From assembly GCF_900102085.1 (NCBI RefSeq), contig NZ_FMVM01000017.1:1-64000 (forward strand): a stretch of DNA of 64,000 bases, read 5' to 3'. Below, piece after piece: positions 1 through 9,084 of this stretch. The translations under genes and the position numbers were made by a program. The notes under the pieces were generated by a model. The model saw only the letters and a list, made by a program, of their open reading frames with translations. It did not search any database and was not told the DNA's origin. The stretch's first letter is position 1, and the number at the start of each line of letters is the position of its first letter. This stretch comes from Paenibacillus polysaccharolyticus (GTDB lineage Bacteria; Bacillota; Bacilli; Paenibacillales; Paenibacillaceae).

Positions 1-20
1 GGGTGGCCGCTTCGGGTTCG

Positions 21-135
21 GATCGTTCTTTCGATCGCTGTTATCTCCGGATTTTTTCGATCCCCTTCTCCAAGGAGAAAATCCGGAGATAAAGGCGAAC
101 GCTTCGCTTCTACAGAATCGATTCCTTCCCCTCCG
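21..135. repeat. Structured intergenic repeat-like element downstream of miaB
   Basis: This gene-free stretch after the miaB stop is unusually rich in dyad symmetry. A perfect 15-base inverted repeat has arms at 41-55 and 78-92 (TTATCTCCGGATTTT and its complement) with an inner hairpin near 66-79. A smaller one has arms at 21-25 and 32-36, and a perfect 10-base palindrome (GAATCGATTC) lies at 115-124. There is no long U-run directly after the main stem on either strand, so it is not a plain intrinsic terminator, although it could still stop or protect the miaB transcript. The modular look suggests a dispersed intergenic repeat, which is an inference because only one copy is visible here. Confidence 0.5.
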
Positions 136-1692
136 CTACTGATTCGCAGCTACCGGCTCGGTAAGCAAGTTGCCGCGAATATAAAACGTCATCGGATCGG
201 TAATTTCCACTTGTACAAAGGTACCAATCAGCTCCTTAGAGCCTTCAAAATGCACCAGCTTGTTACTGCGTGTTCGTCCAGCCAGAACAGTTGAATTACG
301 TTTACTCTCGCCTTCGACAAGCACCTCAACAATCTTGCCACGTTGCTGCTCGTTGCTACGCTGGCTGTACTCATTTACCGTTTCGTTCAGGCGTTTCAGA
401 CGTTCTTTTTTCACTTCCATCGGCACATTATCTTCCATCACTGCTGCAGGTGTACCTTCGCGTGGAGAGTAGATGTACGTATAGGCAAAATCATAACCAA
501 CTTCACGAACCAGAGAAAGTGTATCCTCAAACTGCTCGTCCGTTTCACCAGGGAATCCAACAATGAAATCCGTTGTCAGAACGACGTCTGGAATGGCCGT
601 TTTGATCTTCGCCGCCAGATTCAAATAGTGTTCCCGCGTATATTTACGACTCATCCGTTTGAGCACTTCCGTGCTGCCTGATTGCACCGGTAAGTGGATG
701 TGCTCCACCAGATTACCACCTTTGGCAAGCACCTCGATCAAATGATCATCAAAGTCACGCGGATGGCTCGTTGTAAAACGCACACGTGGAATATCTATTT
801 TACGAATATCGTCCATCAAGTCACCAAAGGTGTATTTCAGATCCGTAAAATCCTTACCATACGCATTCACATTCTGACCCAGCAGTGTAATTTCCTTGAA
901 TCCCTGTCTAGCCAGTTCTCTTACTTCTGCAATGACGTCCTCTGGACGACGGCTACGTTCTTTCCCCCGGGTAAACGGCACGATGCAATATGTACAGAAC
1001 TTGTCGCAACCATACATAATGTTTACCCAGCCGCGCATGCCTTCTCGTTTCTTCGGCAGGTTCTCAATGATGTCGCCTTCCTTGGACCACACTTCCACAA
1101 CCATCTCTTTGCTAAAGAGCGCTTCCTGAATCAGGTGCGGCAGACGGTGTACATTGTGGGTACCAAAGATCATGTCGACAAAACCATGCTTCTGCATGAT
1201 CCGGTTAACGACACCTTCTTCTTGAGACATACACCCGCATACCCCAAGCAATAAACCTGGGTTCTCCAGCTTCAGTGTTTTCAGATGGCCCAGTTCACCA
1301 AATACTTTGTCTTCAGCATTTTCACGAATCGCACACGTGTTAAGCAAAATAATATCCGCTGCTTTGCGATCTTCCGTAGCTTGATACCCCATCGTCTCCA
1401 GCAAACCTTTGATCGTCTCGGAGTCGTGTTCATTCATCTGACATCCATAGGTGTATACGATATAATGCTTGCCCTTTCCGATCGTTTTCAACTCTTCGGG
1501 AACAGCCGTCTCATACAGTACCTGAATGTCTTCCTTGCCCCTTTGTTTCTCCTGGCGATGGTTCGGTTCCGCTTTGATATTAATCTCGCGTCCGCGAATT
1601 CTAATCTTTTTGCTGAATTCATCTTGCGAAATTACTTTGGCATCGGAGAAATCAAAATATTGGGAGTAATCCTTTTTTGAGTCTTTAGCCAT
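136..1692 (-). CDS. miaB: tRNA-2-methylthio-N6-dimethylallyladenosine synthase MiaB
   Basis: This is a radical-SAM methylthiotransferase that converts i6A37 to ms2i6A37 in tRNAs reading UNN codons. The UPF0004 domain holds its three cluster cysteines at Cys84 (TYGCQMN), Cys120 and Cys154. The radical-SAM motif CxxxCxxC follows at Cys229, Cys233 and Cys236 (CDKFCTYC), and a TRAM-type domain closes the protein. Its 518 residues include a charged N-terminal extension of about 70 residues, usual for Bacillales MiaB. The ATG at 1692 has an AAGGAG-type site upstream. It is probably transcribed from its own promoter near 1800, since a terminator separates it from pduL. Confidence 0.97.
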   Translation of the reverse strand: MAKDSKKDYSQYFDFSDAKVISQDEFSKKIRIRGREINIKAEPNHRQEKQRGKEDIQVLYETAVPEELKTIGKGKHYIVYTYGCQMNEHDSETIKGLLETMGYQATEDRKAADIILLNTCAIRENAEDKVFGELGHLKTLKLENPGLLLGVCGCMSQEEGVVNRIMQKHGFVDMIFGTHNVHRLPHLIQEALFSKEMVVEVWSKEGDIIENLPKKREGMRGWVNIMYGCDKFCTYCIVPFTRGKERSRRPEDVIAEVRELARQGFKEITLLGQNVNAYGKDFTDLKYTFGDLMDDIRKIDIPRVRFTTSHPRDFDDHLIEVLAKGGNLVEHIHLPVQSGSTEVLKRMSRKYTREHYLNLAAKIKTAIPDVVLTTDFIVGFPGETDEQFEDTLSLVREVGYDFAYTYIYSPREGTPAAVMEDNVPMEVKKERLKRLNETVNEYSQRSNEQQRGKIVEVLVEGESKRNSTVLAGRTRSNKLVHFEGSKELIGTFVQVEITDPMTFYIRGNLLTEPVAANQ

Positions 1693-1794
1693 TTCCTTCG
1701 GTCACTCCTTACAGCCTCTATTCATAAAAAGCGTTCTTTTCATCACAAAATTCAACCATTTGGTTCCTCATGCTTCAAAAGAGCATTACAGCAA

Positions 1795-1803
1795 ATTATA
1801 ACA
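1795..1803 (-). promoter_or_regulatory. Extended -10 promoter candidate for miaB
   Basis: On the minus strand the sequence reads TGTTATAAT, a perfect extended -10 element, about 100 bases before the miaB start and just downstream of the terminator at 1877-1939. No good -35 hexamer is present at 17 bases, which is acceptable for an extended -10 promoter. The remaining bases of the 307-base gap to pduL show nothing else. Confidence 0.5.
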
Positions 1804-1876
1804 TGAATTGGGCTGTAGTTCCACAAGCAAACATGGTCCTGTTGGCTCCATTCTACCGTCCTGATCTGCCTTGCAC

Positions 1877-1939
1877 AAAAAAACCTGAGCGCATTGACGC
1901 ACAGTTCAAGATGAACTGCCTCTGCCAGTGTACTCAGGT
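1877..1939 (-). terminator. Intrinsic terminator after pduL
   Basis: The outer stem ACCTGAG/CTCAGGT (1883-1889 with 1933-1939) encloses a second hairpin, CAGTTCA/TGAACTG (1902-1908 with 1912-1918). On the minus strand the outer stem is followed by seven T residues. It separates pduL from miaB. Confidence 0.75.
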
Positions 1940-1999
1940 CATTTTTACTTATATCCGGCCTCTTCGTTGTACTGCAACGCTATAGACCGTGTAAAGTCA

Positions 2000-2572
2000 T
2001 TAGTCAATAATTTCAGCAGTGTCGCCATTGCGAGCGCCTGCTGCATTTGCTTCATCTGTATCGATGTGCATATCCAGTGCAAAAGAATCAGATACACGAG
2101 CCAGTACATTTTCAAGTACCAGACCACGATCCCCACCCAAGCGAACTTTCAACATTTGTTTGTCCTCAATGCCCCATTTTGCTGCATCGGACGTATGGAA
2201 GTGGATGTGACGAGCCGCAACGATAACACCTTTGTCAATCGTTACTTCGCCAGCTGGACCTTTGATTGTGATTCCAGGTGTACCTTCGATGCTACCAGAT
2301 TCACGCACAGGTGCTTTTACACCGATCGCAAAAGAATCCGTCATGGAGATTTCCAATTGTGTTTCTGGACGAACAGGTCCGAGGATACGCACTTTATCAA
2401 ACTGTCCTTTGGAACCAATGACCGCTACGGTTTCATTGGCAGCGTATTGTCCGGGCTGGGACAGAGGTTTAAATTCAGTCAGTTCATAACCTTTGCCGAA
2501 CAAAATGTCAACGTGCTCTTGGGATACATGAATGTGACGGGCGGATACGCCCACAGGTACTGTTTTACTCAT
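2000..2572 (-). CDS. pduL: PduL-type phosphate propanoyltransferase (phosphotransacylase)
   Basis: This enzyme family interconverts acyl-CoA and acyl phosphate (propionyl or acetyl) and is unrelated to Pta. The two family signatures are present: GVSARHIHVS with His13 and His15, and VAARHIHFHTSD with His122, His124 and His126, which are expected zinc ligands. The 190-residue protein starts almost directly at the catalytic domain and lacks the N-terminal peptide that targets microcompartment forms to their shell. No other microcompartment gene is nearby, so a free cytosolic enzyme in acetate or propionate metabolism is likely. The ATG has an AAGGAG site seven bases upstream, and the gene stands alone between a promoter and a terminator. 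Confidence 0.92.
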   Translation of the reverse strand: MSKTVPVGVSARHIHVSQEHVDILFGKGYELTEFKPLSQPGQYAANETVAVIGSKGQFDKVRILGPVRPETQLEISMTDSFAIGVKAPVRESGSIEGTPGITIKGPAGEVTIDKGVIVAARHIHFHTSDAAKWGIEDKQMLKVRLGGDRGLVLENVLARVSDSFALDMHIDTDEANAAGARNGDTAEIID

Positions 2573-2632
2573 CGTAAATTCACTCCTTGTTTATCTATGG
2601 CCTGTAGACAGGCTCTTAACAATCCAAGTGGT

Positions 2633-2662
2633 ATTATACTCCTTTTTACTGTGAAATGAAAA
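2633..2662 (-). promoter_or_regulatory. Sigma-A promoter candidate for pduL
   Basis: The minus strand carries TTTTCA (2657-2662), an 18-base spacer and a consensus TATAAT (2633-2638), about 60 bases before the pduL start codon. Confidence 0.6.
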
Positions 2663-2748
2663 CAAACTGATGAAAATTCATGAAATACACTTATTTTCGC
2701 TAATTCATTTCCATTTTGGGACACTTATCTTGAAAAAAGCGAGATTTA

Positions 2749-3753
2749 TTACATCCTCTTTCTTTTACTTGCATGCACTAGTCCACCCTCTGGCAAGTGT
2801 TCCCCGAGATAACGTATTGCATTCCCCCATAACCAACCATGCACAAGTGCTTCGTCATAATGCTTCAGCAATATTTCTGTCAGCTTTGGATAACATCCAG
2901 CATGCTCCAAATCCTGAATTTTGGTTGAGATCCCGTCAAAATCTGATCCCATCATCAGATGATGAGCCCCGCCTAGCGAACAGATCTGTTCGATGTGTGG
3001 TAGCAAGTCCTCTATTCGCACTTCATCCGCTTCTTTGACAAACCAGGGTACAAACGTCAGGCCAACACGTCCATCTCTCGCAACTATGGCCTGAATCTGG
3101 TCATCCTTCAAGTTACGTATATGCGGACATACGTTATAGCTGTTAGAATGCGAGGCTATGAAAGGACGTTCGCTCAGATCGGCCAGTTCCCAGAACCCCT
3201 TTTCGGATAAATGAGACACATCCAGGAGCATCCCCATCTGATTACAGAGACGCACCAGTTCCTTGCCTTTCTCTGTCAGACCCGCCCCCCGCTTTTCCAT
3301 AATGCCGTCCGCAGCCCAATTCGCATGATTCCATGTAAGACCAACGACGCGTACCCCCATCTGAAAACACAATTCCAGATAAAACAAGTTTCCTTCTAGC
3401 CCATCGACACCCTCCAATGTGATTAGGCCCCATGGAGCGGTTTCCACTTCCGTTTGCAAGTTTGCTACCTGTTCACGCCAAAGCAGCGTCTTGACCCCTC
3501 CAGAGCGCTGTGCGCTATGCTCTACCTTTTTACGGTACAACTCCAGCTGTCCCATCACATGTTCAAACTTGCCTCTGCCCAGAACTTCGGGTAAATAAAT
3601 CGCAAATGCCTGCAGATGAACACCACCTTCTTGCATGCGTTCCAGGTTGACATCCAGTTCGGAAGCCTTCTCAAAAGAAAGTTCAGGTTTCATCAGCAGT
3701 TTACTTAATGCATCACAATGAAAATCAGCGATACGCTGGCCTATTCTCGCCAT
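2749..3753 (-). CDS. Membrane dipeptidase family protein (peptidase M19)
   Basis: This is a zinc-dependent M19 dipeptidase (renal dipeptidase family), which cleaves dipeptides and sometimes D-containing or beta-lactam-like substrates. The start is placed at the ATG at 3753 because an AGGAGGG site sits seven bases upstream; an in-frame upstream ATG at 3786 has none. From that start the HxD zinc motif is at His12/Asp14. A bridging Glu lies in LEGVDG near residue 103, His ligands occur in DVSHLS near 170 and ASHSN near 191, and GSDFDG is near the C-terminus. There is no signal peptide, so it should be cytosolic. It lies 119 bases after spoVS, past a terminator. The substrate is unknown. Confidence 0.9.
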   Translation of the reverse strand: MARIGQRIADFHCDALSKLLMKPELSFEKASELDVNLERMQEGGVHLQAFAIYLPEVLGRGKFEHVMGQLELYRKKVEHSAQRSGGVKTLLWREQVANLQTEVETAPWGLITLEGVDGLEGNLFYLELCFQMGVRVVGLTWNHANWAADGIMEKRGAGLTEKGKELVRLCNQMGMLLDVSHLSEKGFWELADLSERPFIASHSNSYNVCPHIRNLKDDQIQAIVARDGRVGLTFVPWFVKEADEVRIEDLLPHIEQICSLGGAHHLMMGSDFDGISTKIQDLEHAGCYPKLTEILLKHYDEALVHGWLWGNAIRYLGEHLPEGGLVHASKRKRM

Positions 3754-3816
3754 TCCTAGCCCTCCTATTAACGTATACTTACCCATTTACACTCCAATTC
3801 TTTTGGAAAATAACGC

Positions 3817-3848
3817 AAAAAAACCTGTCTACTTTATTCGTAAACAGG
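3817..3848 (-). terminator. Intrinsic terminator after spoVS
   Basis: The interrupted stem CCTGT-n-TAC/GTA-n-ACAGG (3824-3832 with 3840-3848) is followed on the minus strand by seven T residues. Confidence 0.75.
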
Positions 3849-3872
3849 CTCATGCGTACGTTAACTCATGTA

Positions 3873-4133
3873 TTATCTGGGCTCCACAATCAGCTTAATG
3901 GCCGTTCGGTCCTCACCGTCAATCACAATGTCTGTAAAAGCTGGAATACAAATCAGGTCAACTCCGCTTGGTGCTACAAATCCCCGGGCAATCGCTACCG
4001 CTTTAATGGCTTGGTTCAGTGCTCCTGCTCCAATTGCCTGCAGTTCAGCATTTCCACGTTCACGAAGAACTCCTGCAAGAGCGCCGGCTACAGAGTTAGG
4101 ATTGGACTTTGCTGAAACTTTTAATACATCCAT
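3873..4133 (-). CDS. spoVS: Stage V sporulation protein S
   Basis: SpoVS is a small Alba-like protein needed in Bacillus subtilis for stage V progression and normal spore coat and cortex formation. Translated from the ATG at 4133 it has 86 residues, the standard family length, beginning MDVLKVSAKS and containing the conserved SVAGALAG and IGAGALNQAIKA stretches. The start is supported by an AGGGAGGT site seven bases upstream; an upstream in-frame extension has no site. It follows ymdB, as in Bacillus, but a sigma-H-like promoter sits in the gap. Confidence 0.97.
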   Translation of the reverse strand: MDVLKVSAKSNPNSVAGALAGVLRERGNAELQAIGAGALNQAIKAVAIARGFVAPSGVDLICIPAFTDIVIDGEDRTAIKLIVEPR

Positions 4134-4183
4134 GGTAAGTACCTCCCTGGGAATGTTGAAAGTTTGTTTCCACTTACTAGATG

Positions 4184-4212
4184 TTATTCGCGGGAGGAAA
4201 AAAAATTCCTTC
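4184..4212 (-). promoter_or_regulatory. Sigma-H-like promoter before spoVS
   Basis: The minus strand reads GAAGGAATT (4204-4212), matching the sigma-H -35 RnAGGAwWW exactly. After 11 bases comes CGCGAATAA (4184-4192), matching the -10 RnnGAATww except at its first position. It lies 51 bases before the spoVS start. In B. subtilis spoVS is known to be sigma-H controlled. Confidence 0.7.
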
Positions 4213-4250
4213 TTTTTAGCAGGGTTTCCCGGCAAAATGGGACAATGCCC

Positions 4251-5045
4251 CTATTCCATGCGCCACTCATCTTCCATTAAACGTATTTTCTCAATCCGCG
4301 TAGCCGCACCGGTTTCTTCGTCAATATCCACGATCACGCCATGAAAATGCCATTTGCCGTCATCTACGACAAATCTCACTGGAAGCTGGGTGTAAAATTT
4401 ACGTAGCACCGCATCACGCTCCATGCCCAGAATGCCGTCACGCGGTCCTACCATACCTGCATCTGTCAAATATGCCGTACCTCCAGGCAAAATACGTTCG
4501 TCGTTGCTTTGCACATGGGTATGCGTACCTACAACGAAGGATGCGCGTCCATCGAGATGCCAGCCCATCGCAATCTTCTCAGACGTTGCTTCCGCGTGCA
4601 TATCCACAAGAATACACTTATAGTCTCTACGTAGCTCGTCCACAATCTCATCCGCTGCGCGAAACGGGCAATCAATCGCAGGCAAGAAGGTTCTGCCTTG
4701 CAGGTTCACGATCGCAAGTTCTTTCCCTTCTCCCTTAACTACGGTATACCCACGTCCAGGTGTACCTGGTGGAAAGTTGGCTGGTCTGATCATACGTGGT
4801 TCATCATCTATAAAATCAAAAATATCCTTATTGTCCCAAGTATGGTTGCCAAGCGTAATGCCATGCACGCCCCAGTTAAAAAACTCATTGGCAATTGCAC
4901 CTGTAATGCCGCGTCCTGCTGCAGCATTCTCACCATTGACAATGATTACATGGGGTTTATATTTCGATTTCAGGTATGGTAAGTTCTCCTTAAGCGCTTT
5001 ACGCCCTACGTTTCCTACAATGTCCCCAATAAACAAAACTTTCAT
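4251..5045 (-). CDS. ymdB: YmdB metallophosphoesterase (2',3'-cyclic nucleotide phosphodiesterase)
   Basis: In B. subtilis YmdB hydrolyses 2',3'-cyclic nucleotides and influences biofilm and motility cell fates, acting beside RNase Y. Metal-binding positions visible from the ATG at 5045 are Asp8 (FIGDIVG), Glu39/Asn40 (NGENAAAG), Asn67/His68 (GNHTWDN), His150 (DMHAEAT) and His175/His177 (GTHTHVQ). This is a complete calcineurin-like set in 264 residues. The start is chosen for its AGGAGG site eight bases upstream. It follows rny, with a strong hairpin between them. Confidence 0.96.
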   Translation of the reverse strand: MKVLFIGDIVGNVGRKALKENLPYLKSKYKPHVIIVNGENAAAGRGITGAIANEFFNWGVHGITLGNHTWDNKDIFDFIDDEPRMIRPANFPPGTPGRGYTVVKGEGKELAIVNLQGRTFLPAIDCPFRAADEIVDELRRDYKCILVDMHAEATSEKIAMGWHLDGRASFVVGTHTHVQSNDERILPGGTAYLTDAGMVGPRDGILGMERDAVLRKFYTQLPVRFVVDDGKWHFHGVIVDIDEETGAATRIEKIRLMEDEWRME

Positions 5046-5084
5046 GATTTGTTGCCTCCTCAATTCCTGCATGGCTTATCAACA

Positions 5085-5117
5085 GGAAAAGTGGCCCACT
5101 GAAGCGGCCACTTTTCC
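5085..5117 (-). terminator. Hairpin terminator between rny and ymdB
   Basis: A perfect 12-base inverted repeat GGAAAAGTGGCC (5085-5096 with 5106-5117) has a 9-base loop. The T residues lie inside the descending arm (ACTTTTCC), so it can act as a terminator or attenuator in either direction. It begins about 40 bases before the ymdB start. Confidence 0.6.
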
Positions 5118-5125
5118 AAAATACT

Positions 5126-6667
5126 CTATTTTGCGTATTCAACCGCCCGGGTTTCCCGGATCACGGTGACTTTGATATGACCTGGATAATCAAGTTCATT
5201 CTCGATCATCTTCGTGATGTCACGAGCGAGGCGGAAAGCTTCAGCATCATCGATCTTCTCAGGCTGCACCATGACACGAACTTCGCGTCCAGCCTGGATG
5301 GCGTACGATTTCTCGACACCTTCGAAAGATTCCGAGATTTCTTCCAGCTTCTCTAGTCGTTTGATGTATGTCTCCAATGTTTCGCGGCGTGCACCTGGAC
5401 GAGCTGCGGACAGCGCATCAGCTGCACCCACCAGCATCGCAATAACTGAAGTTGCTTCGCAGTCCCCGTGATGGGAAGCGATACTGTTGATAACCACTGG
5501 GTGTTCCTTGTATTTCTTCGCCAGCTCCACGCCAATTTCAACGTGTGATCCTTCCACTTCGTGATCCAGCGCTTTACCGATGTCGTGCAACAAACCTGCA
5601 CGTCTTGCCAAAGTTACGTCTTCTCCAAGTTCTCCAGCCATTAGTCCTGCCAAATAAGCAACTTCCATCGAATGTTTCAGGACGTTCTGACCGTAACTTG
5701 TGCGGAACTTCAGGCGGCCCAGAATTTTGATGAGATCTGGGTGCAGACCATGCACGCCCACTTCAAAGGTAGCTTGTTCACCGTATTCACGGATACGCTC
5801 ATCCACTTCTTTACGTGATTTCTCCACCATTTCTTCAATACGTGCCGGGTGAATCCGTCCATCCGCCACCAGTTTTTCCAGTGCCGTCCGGGCAATCTCA
5901 CGGCGAATCGGGTCAAAGCCCGACAGAATAACAGCTTCAGGCGTATCATCGATAATGAGGTCAATCCCGGTAAGGGTTTCAAGCGCACGGATGTTACGTC
6001 CTTCACGACCGATAATCCGGCCTTTCATTTCTTCATTAGGCAGCGTTACAACGGATACCGTTGTCTCCGCTACATGGTCAGCCGCACAACGTTGGATGGC
6101 GAGTGTAATGATCTCGCGGGACTTTTTGTCCGCTTCTTCCTTCGCTTGCTGTTCAATGTCCTTGATCATTTGAGCCGTCTCATGACGAACTTCCTGTTCT
6201 ACGTTGGACAGTATGATACTGCGTGCGTCTTCCATCGTGAGATTGGAGATTCGTTCAAGCTCCGTCACCTGGTTTTTGTAGATCATTTCGATCTGTTGCT
6301 GTGTTTCATCGATACGTTTCTCTTTGTTAGCCACTTGCTCTTCTTTACGTTCGAGTGATTCCAATTTTTTATCCAGCGACTCTTCTTTTTGCAACAATCG
6401 TCTCTCTTGTCGTTGAATTTCGTTCCGACGTTCACGAGTGTCCTTTTCAGCTTCGGCGCGAATGCGATGAATCTCATCCTTCGCTTCCAGCACCGTTTCT
6501 TTCTTCAGTGCCTCTGCCTCTTTTTTCGCGTTCTCCACGATTTGTACGGCAGCTTGTTCCGCACTAGAGATTTTAGCCTCTGCAAGAGATTTGCGAATAA
6601 AATATCCGACTCCGAACCCAATAACGAGCGCGGCCACAACGAGAATGATCGTGATAGCAATATCCAT
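5126..6667 (-). CDS. rny: Ribonuclease Y
   Basis: RNase Y is the membrane-anchored endoribonuclease that starts bulk mRNA decay in Gram-positive bacteria. Reading from the ATG at 6667 (513 residues) there is an N-terminal membrane segment (about 4-24), a long charged coiled coil (about 30-190), a KH domain ([15 protein letters not shown], near 216-231) and an HD domain with catalytic His361/Asp362 (LLHDIGK). An upstream GTG at 6676 lies inside the GGAGGTGAAC ribosome binding site and is rejected. The gene has its own promoter about 250 bases upstream, giving an unusually long leader. Confidence 0.97.
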   Translation of the reverse strand: MDIAITIILVVAALVIGFGVGYFIRKSLAEAKISSAEQAAVQIVENAKKEAEALKKETVLEAKDEIHRIRAEAEKDTRERRNEIQRQERRLLQKEESLDKKLESLERKEEQVANKEKRIDETQQQIEMIYKNQVTELERISNLTMEDARSIILSNVEQEVRHETAQMIKDIEQQAKEEADKKSREIITLAIQRCAADHVAETTVSVVTLPNEEMKGRIIGREGRNIRALETLTGIDLIIDDTPEAVILSGFDPIRREIARTALEKLVADGRIHPARIEEMVEKSRKEVDERIREYGEQATFEVGVHGLHPDLIKILGRLKFRTSYGQNVLKHSMEVAYLAGLMAGELGEDVTLARRAGLLHDIGKALDHEVEGSHVEIGVELAKKYKEHPVVINSIASHHGDCEATSVIAMLVGAADALSAARPGARRETLETYIKRLEKLEEISESFEGVEKSYAIQAGREVRVMVQPEKIDDAEAFRLARDITKMIENELDYPGHIKVTVIRETRAVEYAK

Positions 6668-6920
6668 ACTGTTCACCTCCTCGTTGGTTCCTCCAAGGCA
6701 CTCCTTGGGTCAACTTTTCTGTTTTCATGCTTTACATATGTTTGGGAATAACGAATACTCACGGCGATCCCCCGCCGATTTTCATTTCACATGTACATGA
6801 TTACATGTACTATCCACTGTTTCCAGTGAACCCATAATCAGGAATGGACTAAATCTGAAGAAACCGAAACCGCTTTTTTGGAAGGAAAAAGGGTTGTCCA
6901 TTTCTTACAGACTCATGTCC
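6668..6920 (-). promoter_or_regulatory. Long structured 5' leader of rny
   Basis: Between the promoter at 6921-6950 and the rny start lie about 250 untranslated bases. They contain two short perfect inverted repeats, GTACATG/CATGTAC (6793-6799 with 6804-6810) and CACTG/CAGTG (6815-6819 with 6824-6828). No ORF with a ribosome binding site was seen. The leader could allow feedback on rny mRNA, which is an inference. Confidence 0.4.
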
Positions 6921-6950
6921 ATTTTAGTATTTGACGAAAGAAATTGTCAA
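6921..6950 (-). promoter_or_regulatory. Sigma-A promoter candidate for rny
   Basis: A consensus TTGACA (6945-6950) is followed after 18 bases by TAAAAT (6921-6926) on the minus strand. Confidence 0.65.
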
Positions 6951-6978
6951 GAGAATGCAGTATTGTTAGTCTCCTCGT

Positions 6979-7749
6979 CTAGTCCCATAACAATGCTTCA
7001 TCCTCTTTGGCATCTTCTGCCCCATCCTCTTCCATTAAACGATTCATGACTCGGCGCACCAGATCCATGCTAAAACCGCGTCGCATCAAGTACGGGAACG
7101 TTTTACGTTTCTTCTCCTGCACGTCTCCTCGAACTTGTTTCCACTTCTTACGGCCAGCTGTTAATGCCGTGTCGAATTCTGCATCTGCACTAACATCATC
7201 CAGTACCTCCGCAATAAGTTCATTTGTAATTCCTTTTTGACGCAATTCTTGCCTTATCCACAGTTTTCCCTTCCGCTGCCCCTCCATACGCTGTCTTGTC
7301 CATTCCTTGGCAAACAGGTCATCATCGACAAGCTTTTCTTGCTCAAGCCGATCGAGGACCTCTTCAATAATCGGTGCCGCGAACTCCTTTTGCTTTAGCT
7401 TTTGCCGTAATTCATGACGTGTCCGCTGCTTAAACTCCAAAAAACGCAGTGACTGCACGTATGTCCTCTGGCGTTCATCCGCAATAATGATTTCCTCCAG
7501 ATCTTTCTTCATAAAAATGTTGCCACGTGTCATCCTGTACTTAATCATCACATCTTCCAGAACCGTAAGCGAATAGTGACCAAATGAAATCCGGTAGCGT
7601 GCTTCACGACTCTTCGTCCGCTCTACTCTGGTGATGATAAGTTCTTCATCGTCTGGAAATTGGGAGACGGCGTTTAGTTCTGCTTCTTCTTGCAACTCTT
7701 CGTCATCATCATGTGCATCATATTCCTGCTGATATTGGCGACGTTTCAC
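6979..7749 (-). CDS. recX: Regulatory protein RecX
   Basis: RecX binds RecA filaments and modulates recombination and SOS output. The protein shows the three-helix repeat pattern of the family, with YVQSLRFLEFKQRTRHELR, then LVDDDLFAKEWTRQR and RGFSMDLVRRVM towards the end. At about 256 residues it is the longer Firmicute form, with an acidic N-terminal region. The GTG at 7749 is preferred since a GAGG site lies six bases upstream; an in-frame GTG at 7761 is too close to its GGGAG. It follows recA after a strong hairpin. Confidence 0.92.
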   Translation of the reverse strand: MKRRQYQQEYDAHDDDEELQEEAELNAVSQFPDDEELIITRVERTKSREARYRISFGHYSLTVLEDVMIKYRMTRGNIFMKKDLEEIIIADERQRTYVQSLRFLEFKQRTRHELRQKLKQKEFAAPIIEEVLDRLEQEKLVDDDLFAKEWTRQRMEGQRKGKLWIRQELRQKGITNELIAEVLDDVSADAEFDTALTAGRKKWKQVRGDVQEKKRKTFPYLMRRGFSMDLVRRVMNRLMEEDGAEDAKEDEALLWD

Positions 7750-7849
7750 TTTGATCCTCACGCTCCCTTGTTTGTGTTTTAGGGTAAAAAAAGACTTCCT
7801 CAGCTAATCCTCTTATTTGATTTTCATTCAGGCCACATATGGCATAGAT

Positions 7850-7888
7850 GCTAACAGCCCCTGTCCGGAATGGACAGAGGCTGTTAGC
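7850..7888 (-). terminator. Strong two-part hairpin between recA and recX
   Basis: The stem GCTAACAGCC/GGCTGTTAGC (7850-7859 with 7879-7888) encloses CTGTCC/GGACAG (7861-7866 with 7872-7877) and a 5-base loop. There is no U-run after it on either strand. It may weaken read-through into recX or protect the recA 3' end. Confidence 0.5.
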
Positions 7889-7988
7889 TGGCGAGAACCA
7901 ATCCTATTTAGCTTCCTAAGCATTAGCACCCGCTTATTACAGGTTTTAGGACGTCAGAATACAAAGTGCCTTCCCCTGTAGAGAAAGA

Positions 7989-9053
7989 TTACTCATTAAT
8001 TTCGAATAATTCCTGTTCTTCAGCCGCTTCTTTTTCTTGCTCTTCACTCGTTGGAGCAGGAACAGCCGTTGTCAAATTGCTGGCTTCACGAATTTTCTGC
8101 TCAATCACATCAGCAATTTCTTTATGTTCTTTCATAAACTGCTTCGCGTTCTCACGGCCTTGTCCTAAACGTTCACCTTCATACGAATACCAAGCACCGC
8201 TTTTGTTGACGATATCCAGCTCTGTACCGATATCGATGATACTTCCCTCTTTGGAAATACCTTCACCATACATAATGTCAACTTCCGCTTGTTTGAACGG
8301 AGGTGCCACTTTGTTTTTAACAACTTTAATACGGGTACGGTTACCTGTAATGTCATTTCCCGATTTGATACTCTCAATACGGCGTACATCTAGACGAACC
8401 GTGGAATAGAACTTTAATGCACGGCCACCTGGTGTCGTTTCCGGGTTACCAAACATAACACCAACTTTCTCACGAAGCTGGTTGATGAAGATGGCAATCG
8501 TTTTAGATTTACTGATTGCACCGGACAATTTACGGAGTGCCTGAGACATCAAACGAGCCTGCAGACCAACGTGAGAATCTCCCATCTCTCCTTCAATCTC
8601 CGCTTTTGGTACAAGCGCTGCTACCGAGTCAATAACAATGATGTCTACTGCACCACTTCGTACAAGAGCCTCGGCGATTTCCAATCCTTGCTCACCTGTA
8701 TCCGGTTGTGACAAGAGCAATTCATCAATGTTAACGCCCAGTTTGCTTGCATAATTCGGATCAAGCGCATGCTCAGCATCGATAAACGCAGCTTGTCCAC
8801 CTACACGTTGGACTTCAGCAATGGCATGCAATGCCACAGTTGTTTTACCTGAAGATTCAGGTCCATATATTTCAACAATACGGCCTTTCGGCAAGCCGCC
8901 TGTTCCTAATGCAATATCCAAAGCCAAAGATCCGCTGGGAATAATTTCCACATTCATGTGAGTTGACTCACCCAATTTCATGATGGAACCTTTACCAAAT
9001 TGCTTCTCTATTTGACGGAGCGCCATATCAAGCGCGGCACGACGGTCTGACAA
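7989..9053 (-). CDS. recA: Recombinase RecA
   Basis: RecA catalyses homologous strand exchange and triggers LexA self-cleavage. The Walker A motif GPESSGKT is near residues 64-71, with the Walker B stretch [12 protein letters not shown] and the loop-2 region around [13 protein letters not shown]. The C-terminal tail is acidic. The TTG at 9053 gives the usual N-terminus [14 protein letters not shown] and lies 10 bases after an AAAGGG site. A GTG at 9062 is also in frame but almost touches that site. A promoter and a LexA-type box lie upstream. Confidence 0.98.
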   Translation of the reverse strand: MSDRRAALDMALRQIEKQFGKGSIMKLGESTHMNVEIIPSGSLALDIALGTGGLPKGRIVEIYGPESSGKTTVALHAIAEVQRVGGQAAFIDAEHALDPNYASKLGVNIDELLLSQPDTGEQGLEIAEALVRSGAVDIIVIDSVAALVPKAEIEGEMGDSHVGLQARLMSQALRKLSGAISKSKTIAIFINQLREKVGVMFGNPETTPGGRALKFYSTVRLDVRRIESIKSGNDITGNRTRIKVVKNKVAPPFKQAEVDIMYGEGISKEGSIIDIGTELDIVNKSGAWYSYEGERLGQGRENAKQFMKEHKEIADVIEQKIREASNLTTAVPAPTSEEQEKEAAEEQELFEINE

Positions 9054-9084
9054 TAAACTCACACCCTTTACTGTTTATAATATA

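Noticed and set aside
1928-2659. 243-codon open frame on the plus strand
   Set aside because: It is antisense to pduL, which is clearly identified, and includes that gene's promoter; no start signal is present.
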